This document shows, piece by piece, positions 42,597-50,816 of a DNA stretch of 64,000 bases; within the stretch, counting starts at the first letter, position 1, and the number at the start of each line of letters is the position of its first letter. Source of the DNA: Nitrososphaeraceae archaeon. GTDB taxonomy: Archaea > Thermoproteota > Nitrososphaeria > Nitrososphaerales > Nitrososphaeraceae. The translations under genes were made by a program, and so were the position numbers. The stretch is from positions 35,919 to 99,918 of the forward strand of contig JAJPHM010000060.1 of NCBI GenBank assembly GCA_021325295.1. Direction: 5' to 3'. The notes under the pieces were generated by a model, which did not search any database, was not told where the DNA came from, and saw only the letters and a list, made by a program, of their open reading frames with translations.

Positions 42597-42608
42597 AGGT
42601 TTTAATGC
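42597..42608 (+). promoter_or_regulatory. possible TATA box for small RNA
   Basis: AGGTTTTAATGC is centred about 25 bases before the first base of the three-stem structure at 42626. That is the archaeal TATA-to-start distance, so a transcript could begin at the outer stem. Confidence 0.35.
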
Positions 42609-42625
42609 TAGAATGCTCATAGCAA

Positions 42626-42699
42626 TATCAGTAGGTTGGCTCTGCCAGCCGAATCAGGGAATGTGAGTTGGTGTAATATCAGCCACATTCCCACTGATA
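42626..42699 (+). ncRNA. candidate structured RNA, three-stem junction
   Basis: An outer stem TATCAGT/ACTGATA (42626-42632 with 42693-42699) closes two hairpins: GGTTGGC-TCT-GCCAGCC (42634-42650, 7 pairs with one T-G) and GGGAATGTG-N18-CACATTCCC (42657-42665 with 42684-42692, 9 perfect pairs). The second hairpin stacks directly on the outer stem. Total 74 bases with 23 base pairs. It lies four bases from the stop of the DUF3800 gene and would be antisense to nothing coding. The strand is inferred from a TATA-like sequence; it may instead be a 3' UTR or terminator of DUF3800 or a DNA hairpin used by the element. Confidence 0.5.
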
Positions 42700-42703
42700 C
42701 TTT

Positions 42704-43429
42704 TCAAGGATATTTCTTGTAACCATAATTCTGTACATTGCCCCAAGAGTCTTTGTCAAATTTGTTCTGGATGGTAAGGAATTGCTGTTGAAAGAATGGA
42801 ATCTTCCTTTCGTAGCCCGCACAACAATAGGCAAGAGCATCTGCTAACTGGATTAGATTTCTCCAATGTGATGGACTAAAGATCGGGTCTTCTATTATTC
42901 TTGATATATTTTGATATCCTGTTCCATGTCGCCTTAAGTAAAGCATGTATTTTCTTATTTCCTCATCTTTAGCTCGCACACTCTCATCCATAATTATCAA
43001 GCCATACTCATCTATTCCAGTCTGTTTATTATAACGCCCGATGCAAATGTGAATCCGTTCAAGCAATAATTTCCATGCCCAGAACTGAGCGTCATCATTT
43101 GCATGTTTATTATAGAATTTCTGTTTATCAATTACAACTGAAATCAATGTAAGATTAGACGATGCTAATAGACTGTAGACATCTCCGAGGATAGACAGAT
43201 TCTGTTTAGGCTGAAGACGGGAAAACTGATTCTTTCGTCTATAGATTTCCCTTGAATGGATTTCCAAATTAGAGCCTTTTCCAAAATGTTTCACTTTGAT
43301 AGCTTCTACACCATCATTGATGGTATGCCAATCCTGTTCACAGACAACTAAACATGAGAGGATGTAATTAGGAGCTCTCGTATCCTTTAACGGAGGAGTG
43401 CCTGATTCGTCAACGTATGCCAGATACAT
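42704..43429 (-). CDS. DUF3800 family protein (RNase H-like fold)
   Basis: A 241-residue protein. YVDESGTPP at the N-terminus, LEIHSREI, LIIMDESVRAKDEE and IQLADALAYCCAGY match the acidic and histidine residues conserved in DUF3800, which has a predicted RNase H-like nuclease or transposase-like fold. The family is common on mobile elements and in defence islands; its activity is unproven. It starts 15 bases after the integrase stop, so the two are probably cotranscribed. Confidence 0.75.
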   Translation of the reverse strand: MYLAYVDESGTPPLKDTRAPNYILSCLVVCEQDWHTINDGVEAIKVKHFGKGSNLEIHSREIYRRKNQFSRLQPKQNLSILGDVYSLLASSNLTLISVVIDKQKFYNKHANDDAQFWAWKLLLERIHICIGRYNKQTGIDEYGLIIMDESVRAKDEEIRKYMLYLRRHGTGYQNISRIIEDPIFSPSHWRNLIQLADALAYCCAGYERKIPFFQQQFLTIQNKFDKDSWGNVQNYGYKKYP

Positions 43430-43444
43430 GATACATGATCAGCC

Positions 43445-44746
43445 TCACATTGAAGGTAGCTTGATTATTGCTTCATCAGGTGGCAAATCCCTTACATACT
43501 CCCAGCCTTGTATTATATGAGATCTAAGCTCTGCCATAGACACTATCTTTTGGCTGTTCTCTCTGAGGCCAAGACCTTGTTTTGACTTGTCCTGCAACAA
43601 TTCTTTTAGCTGTTCTGGGGTCAATGTAGAAAGATCGCCAAACTTTTCGATTTCTTGATCAGAATATCCACCAAGTTTAAGGAATTGATAATTGAATGTA
43701 GCCAGTACTTTATCTGTAGTCATGCTTGTTTGTATTACAGTGCTTAGATGTTTCTCTGCAGCCTTTTCGTATGATTGACGCATCTTTTCAATTGTTTCTT
43801 GAGGGAGCTTTTTGTTTAGTGTATAGACGTGTTCGATATCGCCTTTATGTCCCATCATAAAGACCCTCCAGTCCCTTAAGAGGAATCCATCAGATTCCGC
43901 TGACATCAACCGTGAAGCAAAATAGACTCGAAAGGCGTACGGCCTCCAGTCAAAGCCAGCCTTGCGGATGGCTTTTCTAATACTGTCAGAAATCTTTGTC
44001 GTAGTTATGTGTTTGAAATTTCTAGTCTTCAAACTGGTGACTACAGGGGAATTGGCGTTTAATTCCTCCCCATCTCTGAGCCTAAATTCCAAGTATTGCT
44101 TTAGATAGTCGCACCCTTGAGCGTTGAGGAATGAAAAATATTGGTGTCCAGCCTTTGAAAGGTTCTGTCTGACTTTTATCATCATTGGTATTTTTGTAAC
44201 CTCGACTATCTTTTTCTGTTCGTCAATTTTGAGCTCTGGGAAATCTGACAACTTTAATCCGTCATTGCCTGTATGATTTCCAAGCGATTCGGGCCTTAAG
44301 CCAGAGAAGGCAATTAAGGCGATCTCTACCTTTTGCTTCTGGTCAGCCACATCAAGGACTTTTTTAACCTCTTCTGGTACTGGGCTTTGTTCTTCTGATA
44401 CCTTTGTTACTTTGACAGCGTTATCCCTTGGCAATCTTATCTTTTGTGTGATTTCCTTTTTGTTAAAGCTAAACCAGTTTTTCAGGGCTTCGACATAGTT
44501 TTTTATATAGTCACTCTTTGCCCCTTGTTTTTCAAAAGTAGCGACAACATCCATTATGAAATCCGCTCCTTCATCGACATCCTTTTCAGCTATCTGCTTC
44601 GGTGTCAGATTGAAAGTTCTGCATATCAGCCCTATGCGCCGCAGCCTGCCGTCTGCGGCGGAAGGACTAGATCGCCTGTTATTTTCATACCATCGTCTGA
44701 ATTTATCGTCAGCTTCTAGGAGCTTTTTATAGTCATAGTGAACCAA
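43445..44746 (-). CDS. int: tyrosine recombinase integrase of the element
   Basis: A 433-residue archaeal tyrosine recombinase. The catalytic set is R151 (FSGLRPESLG), R273 (RPYAFRVYFASRL), H300 (MMGHKGDIEH) and Y308 (HVYTLN), with a Lys-rich segment between them. An N-terminal arm domain covers about 1-120. The gene is whole, not split by integration as in SSV-type viruses. It lies 58 bases inside the attR core with its 5' end toward the tRNA and is followed by DUF3800. It should cut and join at the 14-bp core. Confidence 0.9.
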   Translation of the reverse strand: MVHYDYKKLLEADDKFRRWYENNRRSSPSAADGRLRRIGLICRTFNLTPKQIAEKDVDEGADFIMDVVATFEKQGAKSDYIKNYVEALKNWFSFNKKEITQKIRLPRDNAVKVTKVSEEQSPVPEEVKKVLDVADQKQKVEIALIAFSGLRPESLGNHTGNDGLKLSDFPELKIDEQKKIVEVTKIPMMIKVRQNLSKAGHQYFSFLNAQGCDYLKQYLEFRLRDGEELNANSPVVTSLKTRNFKHITTTKISDSIRKAIRKAGFDWRPYAFRVYFASRLMSAESDGFLLRDWRVFMMGHKGDIEHVYTLNKKLPQETIEKMRQSYEKAAEKHLSTVIQTSMTTDKVLATFNYQFLKLGGYSDQEIEKFGDLSTLTPEQLKELLQDKSKQGLGLRENSQKIVSMAELRSHIIQGWEYVRDLPPDEAIIKLPSM

Positions 44747-44788
44747 GGGCCTTCAATACATGAAAACAAGCGGCAGTAAATAAGGATT

Positions 44789-44817
44789 CCGCACTTGTTT
44801 AGATGCGGGTTCGGTGG
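44789..44817. repeat. attR core and adjoining inverted repeat
   Basis: The 14-bp core (44804-44817) overlaps the tRNA-Lys 3' end. On the element side CCGCAC (44789-44794) and TGCGG (44804-44808) form an inverted repeat like the one beside attL, so the two ends join into an alternating CCGCA/TGCGG array in the circular form. Confidence 0.75.
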
Positions 44818-44905
44818 GATTCGGACCCACGACATTATAACCCAGAAAAACTTAACTTCTGACTGGTTAAGAGCCAGACGATCTACCTGGCTGAGCTACG
44901 AACCC
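44806..44905 (-). tRNA. tRNA-Lys(CTT) with probable intron in the variable region
   Basis: On the minus strand GGGTTCG pairs with CGAACCC (acceptor), the D-arm is GCTC-AGCCAGGTA-GATC (one C-T mismatch), the anticodon loop is CTCTTAA (anticodon CTT, lysine) and the T-arm is GTGGG-TCCGAAT-CCCAC, ending in G73. Between the anticodon stem and the T-arm there are 31 bases, about 26 too many. Removing about 26 bases after CCAG restores the T27-A43 pair and gives a normal 5-base variable loop, so an intron near position 42/43 is likely. Such non-canonical introns are known in archaeal tRNAs. CAGAA/TTCTG and TAACC/GGTTA pair around the junction. Confidence 0.8.
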
Positions 44906-44959
44906 TTGAAAATCTCCGTAAAGCAGAGATATTTAAACGAAACGAGAAAAAGAAATAGG

Positions 44960-45556
44960 CTATTGCCTAACCTTTGCCTCTGCAGCCTGTTGCTCTTTTA
45001 TTATCTTTATAATAGCTTCAGAGGTAGAGCAGTTAAGCCTTTCCTTTTCTTTTAGTATATGCCGGTATGCATCCAGCGTAATATATACGGGTATAGACCC
45101 TGTGCCTTCCAAGAGTGCCTTGACCCTGTATAGGCCATTTTCCATCCCCCTTTCTGCAATCTTTTTCAGCTTTACTTTGTCCATCAAGCCGCCAAGTGGG
45201 CCCATCGGCATATCATATTCAACTGTCATGCTTGTCTTGCTCTTTTTCTCGCTAATCTCCTCAAATTCTACTGTGATCTGCCAGTGCTTGAATGGCCCCT
45301 CGATCATTTTGGCAACAATCTTGCGATGTGGAATATACTCTATTGTTTCGCAATCCCACTCCAATCTTTTACCATCAAAATCTCCACTGATTCTGAAAAT
45401 TGTCCCGACTCCAAACCCATTCTTTACTTCTATCGGAATAACGTTCAGACCCATATTTTCTGGAAACTGATCGGCCATGTGTTCGGGCCTTGCAAAATAG
45501 GTGAACACTTCATTCACAGGAGCGTTTATCTCTATACTCTTGTTTATGACAGTCAT
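44960..45556 (-). CDS. SRPBCC-domain (START-like) protein
   Basis: A 198-residue protein with a SRPBCC/polyketide-cyclase fold in residues 1-145 (SIEINAPVNEVFTYFARPEHM; KRLEWDCETIEYIPHRK; SMTVEYDMPMGPLGGLMDK), which forms a hydrophobic ligand pocket. The last 50 residues (YITLDAYRHILKEKERLNCSTSEAIIKIIKEQQ) resemble a ribbon-helix-helix-like segment. Ligand unknown. First chromosomal gene beyond the element's tRNA. Confidence 0.78.
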   Translation of the reverse strand: MTVINKSIEINAPVNEVFTYFARPEHMADQFPENMGLNVIPIEVKNGFGVGTIFRISGDFDGKRLEWDCETIEYIPHRKIVAKMIEGPFKHWQITVEFEEISEKKSKTSMTVEYDMPMGPLGGLMDKVKLKKIAERGMENGLYRVKALLEGTGSIPVYITLDAYRHILKEKERLNCSTSEAIIKIIKEQQAAEAKVRQ

Positions 45557-45649
45557 CCTAAGATTGACATCGCCAAACTGAATTTAAAGGTTTCTTGGCG
45601 GCTTGTATGAAGCCAAGTTGTTGACAATTACGTCAGCGGCCAAGCCAGC

Positions 45650-46600
45650 TCAGGCTAGAGGGTTTGTTTCTACTATCTCCCTCAGGCAATCTACAATGTC
45701 CTGTTTTGTAACTGGAATTGGGTTATTGTCAAGATGCCCCCTGTCTGGCATTATGACATCTGCTGCCGCATCGAGTGGTTGCTTTAGCTTTAGAGGCTCA
45801 AACTTTAGCTTCTGTGCGATCCTCTTGAATCGCTCATAGTAGATAGACTTGTTGAACTTGTGCGCGACAGTGGTGCATGATGAAAGTGCATATCCGTGTG
45901 GCACACCTTCGTTTGAGAATACATATGAAAGGGCGTGACCGAGTGTAGTCGATGCATTACCAAATCCTATGCCGGAGAGCATCGCACCATAGGGCAGAAG
46001 GTTAGGCTTGTCATTTATTATAGCATCTTCAAGGATATCAAATGCTTCCTTGCAGAAAAAGCGGGTAAAGGGATTTGCAAGCTTGCTATCGTATGCTTCT
46101 GATGCCTGCGCTGCCGCATCACATGCAGAGTTTCTCATGATATTAAATGGGGTGCCCGGCAAAAAGTACGGATCCACTATGGCAGCATCTGCCAGAAAAG
46201 CCTCATCTTGCAAGAGTTTTTTCTTGTGGTTGAAGCTTATAACGGCATATGTTGTCATCTCGGCTCCCGTGCCAAATGTAGTAGGTATCAGAATCTTTGG
46301 AATTCCTGTCATCTTGCCAAGGTATTTGCACACATCCATCGAGCTTCCTCCTCCAAGGCCAATGTAGGCTGAAATGTTTTTTCCTTCGTATTGTTTGCTT
46401 ATAGCCTCGATTGTTTCAATGGCAGGATCCGGCGTGACCTTGTCATATACCTCATAATTTTTGATTCCCATGTAATCAAGCCACTTGTTATAAATATCTG
46501 GAGTGGTAGTGGTTATGACCAGAGCATTTCTTGGGTAGTCAAATTCTCGTGCCGCATTTTCGCCAAAGGCTATCTTCCTCGGCATCAGTACTTTCCACAT
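45650..46600 (-). CDS. iron-containing alcohol dehydrogenase (semialdehyde reductase candidate)
   Basis: A 316-residue group III alcohol dehydrogenase. GLGGGSSMDVCKYLG binds NAD(P), PTTFGTGAEMTTYAV continues the nucleotide region, and the metal ligands are Asp/His in MRNSACDAAAQASE, TLGHALSYVF and GVPHGYALSS. In Nitrosopumilus the homologue reduces malonic and succinic semialdehyde in the 3-hydroxypropionate/4-hydroxybutyrate carbon-fixation cycle; the same role is inferred here from family and organism. The C-terminal domain is shorter than in most Fe-ADHs. Confidence 0.83.
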   Translation of the reverse strand: MWKVLMPRKIAFGENAAREFDYPRNALVITTTTPDIYNKWLDYMGIKNYEVYDKVTPDPAIETIEAISKQYEGKNISAYIGLGGGSSMDVCKYLGKMTGIPKILIPTTFGTGAEMTTYAVISFNHKKKLLQDEAFLADAAIVDPYFLPGTPFNIMRNSACDAAAQASEAYDSKLANPFTRFFCKEAFDILEDAIINDKPNLLPYGAMLSGIGFGNASTTLGHALSYVFSNEGVPHGYALSSCTTVAHKFNKSIYYERFKRIAQKLKFEPLKLKQPLDAAADVIMPDRGHLDNNPIPVTKQDIVDCLREIVETNPLA

Positions 46601-46696
46601 AAACTGCGTATCTCACTTGGGGGCTTTAATGCTTTTCTGGCGCCTATGACGCAACCAACATAACTCATTGCAGGAGTACGGCCCTAGCACAGCAGA

Positions 46697-47803
46697 CTAT
46701 AGCTTGCTATCCGAACGGACAAGTCTTGTCCGCATTTCCCTTCTTTCCCAGATTATCAGAAAGACAATCCCTACAAAAGTAAACCCTTCGATTGATTTAT
46801 CCAAAACGCCGCTCAAATCAACGTCTTCTGGCTGGTTTATGGGGGAGAGCGGAGGAGGAAAAATAACCACATAGATATACAGACCAATAAGCACACCTGT
46901 GCCGAAGAGCCCGAAAAGATTTACCGTCATGAATTTCCGATGTCTGTCCTTAGTTGATTCTATACTGTCTTTGACATAATTGGCATCAGTCGATAGAGTA
47001 AATATCGCATACGAGATTCCGTATGCTGCCTGGGCAACTGCTGCAACAAGCAGAAAAATGCTATAGTCAACGTTCAAAGTACTGTGGTCTGCGTAGACAG
47101 TAAGGTGCACTACACCAGCCGCGATTGCAGAAAACATTACAGCATATTGCAAGAGCTGTCTTCTGTCGATAAACCCGATGTTTCTGTTTGAACGGGCCAT
47201 TCTGTTTCTAGCCCGGTATACTTGAAATGCAATTACCCCTATTGCAGCTATTATGCCAAATGCACCGCTGAAAAATGTTGAATAGAAAATACTGCCAAAA
47301 GATTTTGTTACTGATACGTTAAAGACTCCTCTTTCACAGTTGCAATTTAGGTTGCTGCTTAGTATATTCCTAGGCGGGTCTGTCCCGGTGTTCGGGCTGT
47401 CCGGCGCTGCAGTGCTGAGCACAATCTGGTAGTTGCCTTCATGAGGGAATGTATAAAATAACTCAAAATCTCCCACATCGTTTAGAGTCCAAGGAAACGC
47501 ATGCAGGCGCTCGCCTGTTGCGCCATCGTATATCTCGACCATTGTTTTGATGTTATGGACATCGTTGCCTGCAGTATCTTGAACGCTAAATTCAATACCG
47601 GTAGGACTTCCAGGGGAAGCAAACTCTGGGTTCAGGGCTTCATAAAAATAATAGGGTCCGACACCAACTCCTCCGCCGTTATAATGCGGGGAGTGGCTGA
47701 AATGAGCATAGGACTTGTGGGCCTGTGCCAAGAGGCCTGCGGCAAAAAGTAGAACAGAAAATAAAGACAGAACGAGGAAACGCCCCAAAATCCTTCTAGA
47801 CAT
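46697..47803 (-). CDS. membrane protein of the respiratory locus
   Basis: A 368-residue protein. Signal helix 8-28, then an outer beta-rich domain (YFYEALNPEFASPGSPTGIEFSVQ, GNYQIVLSTAAP) of about 140 residues, then about five transmembrane helices (from 168). Two cysteines in NLNCNCERG face outside. No enzyme family recognised, but such proteins accompany terminal oxidase genes in ammonia-oxidizing archaea. It follows ctaA on the same strand after 139 bases. Confidence 0.62.
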   Translation of the reverse strand: MSRRILGRFLVLSLFSVLLFAAGLLAQAHKSYAHFSHSPHYNGGGVGVGPYYFYEALNPEFASPGSPTGIEFSVQDTAGNDVHNIKTMVEIYDGATGERLHAFPWTLNDVGDFELFYTFPHEGNYQIVLSTAAPDSPNTGTDPPRNILSSNLNCNCERGVFNVSVTKSFGSIFYSTFFSGAFGIIAAIGVIAFQVYRARNRMARSNRNIGFIDRRQLLQYAVMFSAIAAGVVHLTVYADHSTLNVDYSIFLLVAAVAQAAYGISYAIFTLSTDANYVKDSIESTKDRHRKFMTVNLFGLFGTGVLIGLYIYVVIFPPPLSPINQPEDVDLSGVLDKSIEGFTFVGIVFLIIWERREMRTRLVRSDSKL

Positions 47804-47942
47804 TTTAACGCTCCAGCTAGTATTCTATTCCAAATTTCCCGTATAAATCAATCTATTTGCTGGTAAGTAACAGATGTTTAACCGATACGATTGAGCTAAT
47901 CAGAGCAACCGTTACATCATTTTGATATATTCTATCACTATA

Positions 47943-48407
47943 CTAGCTTACGGTAGCTTTGCTTCCTGCAACCTGCTCACGATTTGTTTTTGGCAGCCTG
48001 AAAGCATACATTACAGTCATAATCATCATGGAGAACAGAATCAGTCCTAGGCCCAGGTGCGCTGTGACAAGTACTGCGTGAAGGCGCTCCACTATTACTA
48101 TCGCGCCCAGAGTCACTTGGCCAATTGCAGACCCGGCGGCAATTACTGAAGCTATCTTCATTCCCCTTGGAGCTACCCTTGATTTTAGAGTAAATGCCAT
48201 GGTTGCCAAGACAAGCATTGCAGTGGTCATTGCGACTCCTCTGTGTGTATATTCAATCACAAAATCTTGTTGTGGCACGACTCCCGTGGGGCATAGCGGC
48301 CATTCCGGGCATGACAGACCAAGGCCGGCTGCGCTTACATATCCTCCGATGAAGATGAGTGCAAAAAGTATGCAGAGAGTAGCAAATGAGAGGTATCTGA
48401 GTATCAT
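47943..48407 (-). CDS. ctaA: CtaA/Cox15-like heme A synthase, half-size
   Basis: A 154-residue four-helix membrane protein: GGYVSAAGLGLSCPEWPLCP (paired cysteines), YTHRGVAM with the heme-ligand His, and the C-terminal LHAVLVTAHLGLG with further His. Full-length bacterial CtaA has eight helices from an internal duplication; archaeal forms such as Aeropyrum's are half-length and may dimerise. Converts heme O to heme A for the oxidase encoded next to it. Confidence 0.85.
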   Translation of the reverse strand: MILRYLSFATLCILFALIFIGGYVSAAGLGLSCPEWPLCPTGVVPQQDFVIEYTHRGVAMTTAMLVLATMAFTLKSRVAPRGMKIASVIAAGSAIGQVTLGAIVIVERLHAVLVTAHLGLGLILFSMMIMTVMYAFRLPKTNREQVAGSKATVS

Positions 48408-48442
48408 GTTTGTTATTCAGGCTGCTTCGTCATGTAATGTCC

Positions 48443-49279
48443 TTATGTTATTGTTATCTTTCCGGTCATGTACGGATGAATCTGGCAGTAGAATGGATAA
48501 CTGCCGGATGGCATATTTGATGTGTCTATTGAAGCTGACCCACTTGGATCAATAATCTTTGTGTCAAAGTACTTGCCAGAATCGGGATCTGAAGAGCCTG
48601 TGCCTGAAGTCACTGTGTGTGGAACATTGTCTTGGTTTGTGACTTGAATTGTGTCGCCTTTCTTTGCAGTTAACTCATCGGGCTGGAAATTGGGGTTACC
48701 TTTGACTGCTGCGCCTGACAGTATAGTCAGAGCTGGCCCAGATGCTGCTCCACCAGATGCGGCAGCTGTTATTGTTATCTTTCCGGTCATGTACGGATGA
48801 ATCTGGCAATAGTAAGCAATTGTATCTCCTACTTTCATGTCCTTTGTATCTACTGGCTTTGAACTCTCACCGGGATTGATTATCGTAGTATCAAATACCT
48901 TGCCTGAGTTTGGGTCTGAAGAGCCTGTGCCCGATGTAGCAGTGTGTGGAACATTGTCTTGGTTAACCCATACAATTTTGTTTCCAAGAGGAACTTGGGC
49001 GTCGTTTGGGTCGAAGTTTGGGTTTCCCTTGACTGCTGCGCCGGAATGAATTATAATTTGCGTTGTACCTGCCGCTGCTGGTTGCGCAGGTGGCTGCTGG
49101 CTCTGTTGTGCCTGCGCCAGCCTAGTTACGGGAGGCGGGTTTGCATACATGTTATCAAAGTTCGGAACAAATATGGCAGCACCGATTGCAAGAGTTATCC
49201 CAATGATCAACAAACCTTGCATCCAGCGCTTCGGCGTAGTTCTATAAATCGGCTCCTCGTCATCATGATGTGTACTCAA
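48443..49279 (-). CDS. membrane-anchored two-domain cupredoxin (plastocyanin-like)
   Basis: A 278-residue protein. One transmembrane helix (19-38) and a Pro/Gln linker precede two plastocyanin-like domains. Each has a complete type 1 copper set: H112, C158, H161, M164 and H221, C265, H268, M271 (the motif YCQIHPYM occurs twice). The domains are so alike that 41 bases coding the end of each are identical (48447-48487 and 48768-48808). Likely an electron carrier on the outer face, replacing cytochrome c, to the oxidase encoded 13 bases upstream. Confidence 0.88.
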   Translation of the reverse strand: MSTHHDDEEPIYRTTPKRWMQGLLIIGITLAIGAAIFVPNFDNMYANPPPVTRLAQAQQSQQPPAQPAAAGTTQIIIHSGAAVKGNPNFDPNDAQVPLGNKIVWVNQDNVPHTATSGTGSSDPNSGKVFDTTIINPGESSKPVDTKDMKVGDTIAYYCQIHPYMTGKITITAAASGGAASGPALTILSGAAVKGNPNFQPDELTAKKGDTIQVTNQDNVPHTVTSGTGSSDPDSGKYFDTKIIDPSGSASIDTSNMPSGSYPFYCQIHPYMTGKITIT

Positions 49280-49292
49280 GCTGCTTCTTCTC

Positions 49293-50816
49293 CTAGTGGT
49301 GTGGTTCTTTCCTTCTATAGTCGTAATACTGTTCGCCTATGTGGAATGGGTCTTTCATGTCTGCTGGCTTGCCCCATCCTACGCTATAGACAAGATTTGC
49401 AACAAACAGTGCTGCTGCAGAGCCTGTAATCCATGCGCCAAATGTCGATATCTGGTTCATCATTATCAATGGCGGCACAGGCACATAGTCAAATGTTCTC
49501 CTAGGTTGACCATAGAGGCCTAGCAAGTGCTGGGTGAAGAATATCAGGATAACTCCGATAAACATCATCCAGAACTGGACCATTGCTGCCTTTTCGCTGT
49601 ATGTCCTGCCTGTTATGAAGGGGAACATGTAGTATATGAAGCCAATGAAGGCAAATGTAATTAGCCCCATCAGGAACAGGTGCATGTGTCCTACTACCCA
49701 GTAGCTATCATGTGTCAGGAAATCTAGAGGCATTGCAGTGTTGACAATGCCGCCTGCTCCGGCGCCGAAGAATAGAATTATTCCTCCAATAGTAAATGCC
49801 ATCGGTGCAGCAAACTTGACTCTTCCTCCCCACATTGTGGCGAGCCAGTTGAAGACATGCATGGCCGACGCTGGCACGGCAGCTAGCGTACCAACCATAA
49901 ACACGGTCTTTTCTGAGAAATTCATGCCAGTTGCATACATGTGATGTGCCCATGAGGCAAATCCCACTATTGCGAGCATGACAAATGCAATGACGCCTGA
50001 CGCATAGCTGTATATTGGCTTCCTAGAGAACTTTGGAATCATTTCATATAACATACCTACAGCAGGAATCAGAAATACATAGACTTCAGGATGGAATGTA
50101 AACCAGAACAAATGTTGATATGCAATTGGATCTCCGCCCATTGCAGGATTGAAAAAGCCTGATACTCCCAATCTATCGGTGTAAAGCATGATAAGCGATG
50201 CTGCAAAGGTAGGCATCGATACAATTAGCATCAATGAAGTTACTAGCTGTGCCCAGACAAACAAAGGAGTCTTCATCAGCGGCAGGTCAGGATGCTTCAT
50301 CTTGAGAATTGTAACAACAAAGTTAACTCCGCCAAGAACAGAAGAAATGCCAAGTATCTTCAAGCCAAATATCCACATTTCAGCTGCAGGCCCGGGTGCC
50401 CGGATAATAGAATATGGAGGATATGCATTCCATGTGACATCAGCCCAGCCCATCCAGATTAGAGCGGCACCCACAGGAACCATCCAGAATGCAACTGCAT
50501 TAAGTTTAGGCCAAGCCATATCTTGGTACCTGACCATGATGGGGATCAAATAGTTCCCAAAGGCTGAAGCCAGCGGCATGACCCAAAGGAACAGCATATC
50601 TGTACCATGGACTGTAAATACTCTGTGAAAAGTGTTAGAGTCTGCAAAAAGCTGCTGACCTGGCAGGAATAGCTCGGTCCTTATGGACATTGCCAGCGCT
50701 CCACCCATAATGAATGCAGTAATAGAGAAGATCAGGTAAAGAAGGCCGACATCCGTATGGTGTGTCGAGAAAAGGATCTCCCACATGGGACGAGGTCTCT
50801 TAACTTCTAGTACCAA
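49293..50816 (-). CDS. coxA: heme-copper oxidase subunit I (CoxA)
   Basis: A 507-residue, 12-helix catalytic subunit. Heme a ligands are in FTVHGTDM (H70) and VGHMHLFLMG; CuB site is WFTFHPEVYVFLIPAVGM with the His-Tyr pair and WAHHMYATGMN. This is an A-type-like oxidase that reduces oxygen to water and pumps protons. The start is TTG at 50816 after an extended Shine-Dalgarno (GGTGGATGGAG). The cupredoxin and ctaA genes follow closely and form the operon. Confidence 0.95.
   Translation of the reverse strand: MVLEVKRPRPMWEILFSTHHTDVGLLYLIFSITAFIMGGALAMSIRTELFLPGQQLFADSNTFHRVFTVHGTDMLFLWVMPLASAFGNYLIPIMVRYQDMAWPKLNAVAFWMVPVGAALIWMGWADVTWNAYPPYSIIRAPGPAAEMWIFGLKILGISSVLGGVNFVVTILKMKHPDLPLMKTPLFVWAQLVTSLMLIVSMPTFAASLIMLYTDRLGVSGFFNPAMGGDPIAYQHLFWFTFHPEVYVFLIPAVGMLYEMIPKFSRKPIYSYASGVIAFVMLAIVGFASWAHHMYATGMNFSEKTVFMVGTLAAVPASAMHVFNWLATMWGGRVKFAAPMAFTIGGIILFFGAGAGGIVNTAMPLDFLTHDSYWVVGHMHLFLMGLITFAFIGFIYYMFPFITGRTYSEKAAMVQFWMMFIGVILIFFTQHLLGLYGQPRRTFDYVPVPPLIMMNQISTFGAWITGSAAALFVANLVYSVGWGKPADMKDPFHIGEQYYDYRRKEPHH

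Larger units (their letters stand above)
25831..44817. mobile_element. integrated element (about 19 kb) at tRNA-Lys(CTT)
   Basis: A 14-bp direct repeat, tgcgggttcggtgg, occurs at 25831-25844 and at 44804-44817. The right copy is the 3' end of the tRNA-Lys gene, which stays intact; the left copy is an orphan. A complete tyrosine integrase (43445-44746) lies just inside the tRNA end, the usual archaeal layout. The interior is visibly more AT-rich, has mostly unrecognised small genes, and carries hairpins between genes. No terminase, capsid or conjugation gene is recognised, and an intact integrase suggests it may still be mobile. Confidence 0.85.

Noticed and set aside
25831..44817. Known virus or conjugative plasmid identity for the element
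   Set aside because: No capsid, portal, terminase, VirB4/TraG or replication initiator could be recognised with confidence, so I do not assign it to a described group.
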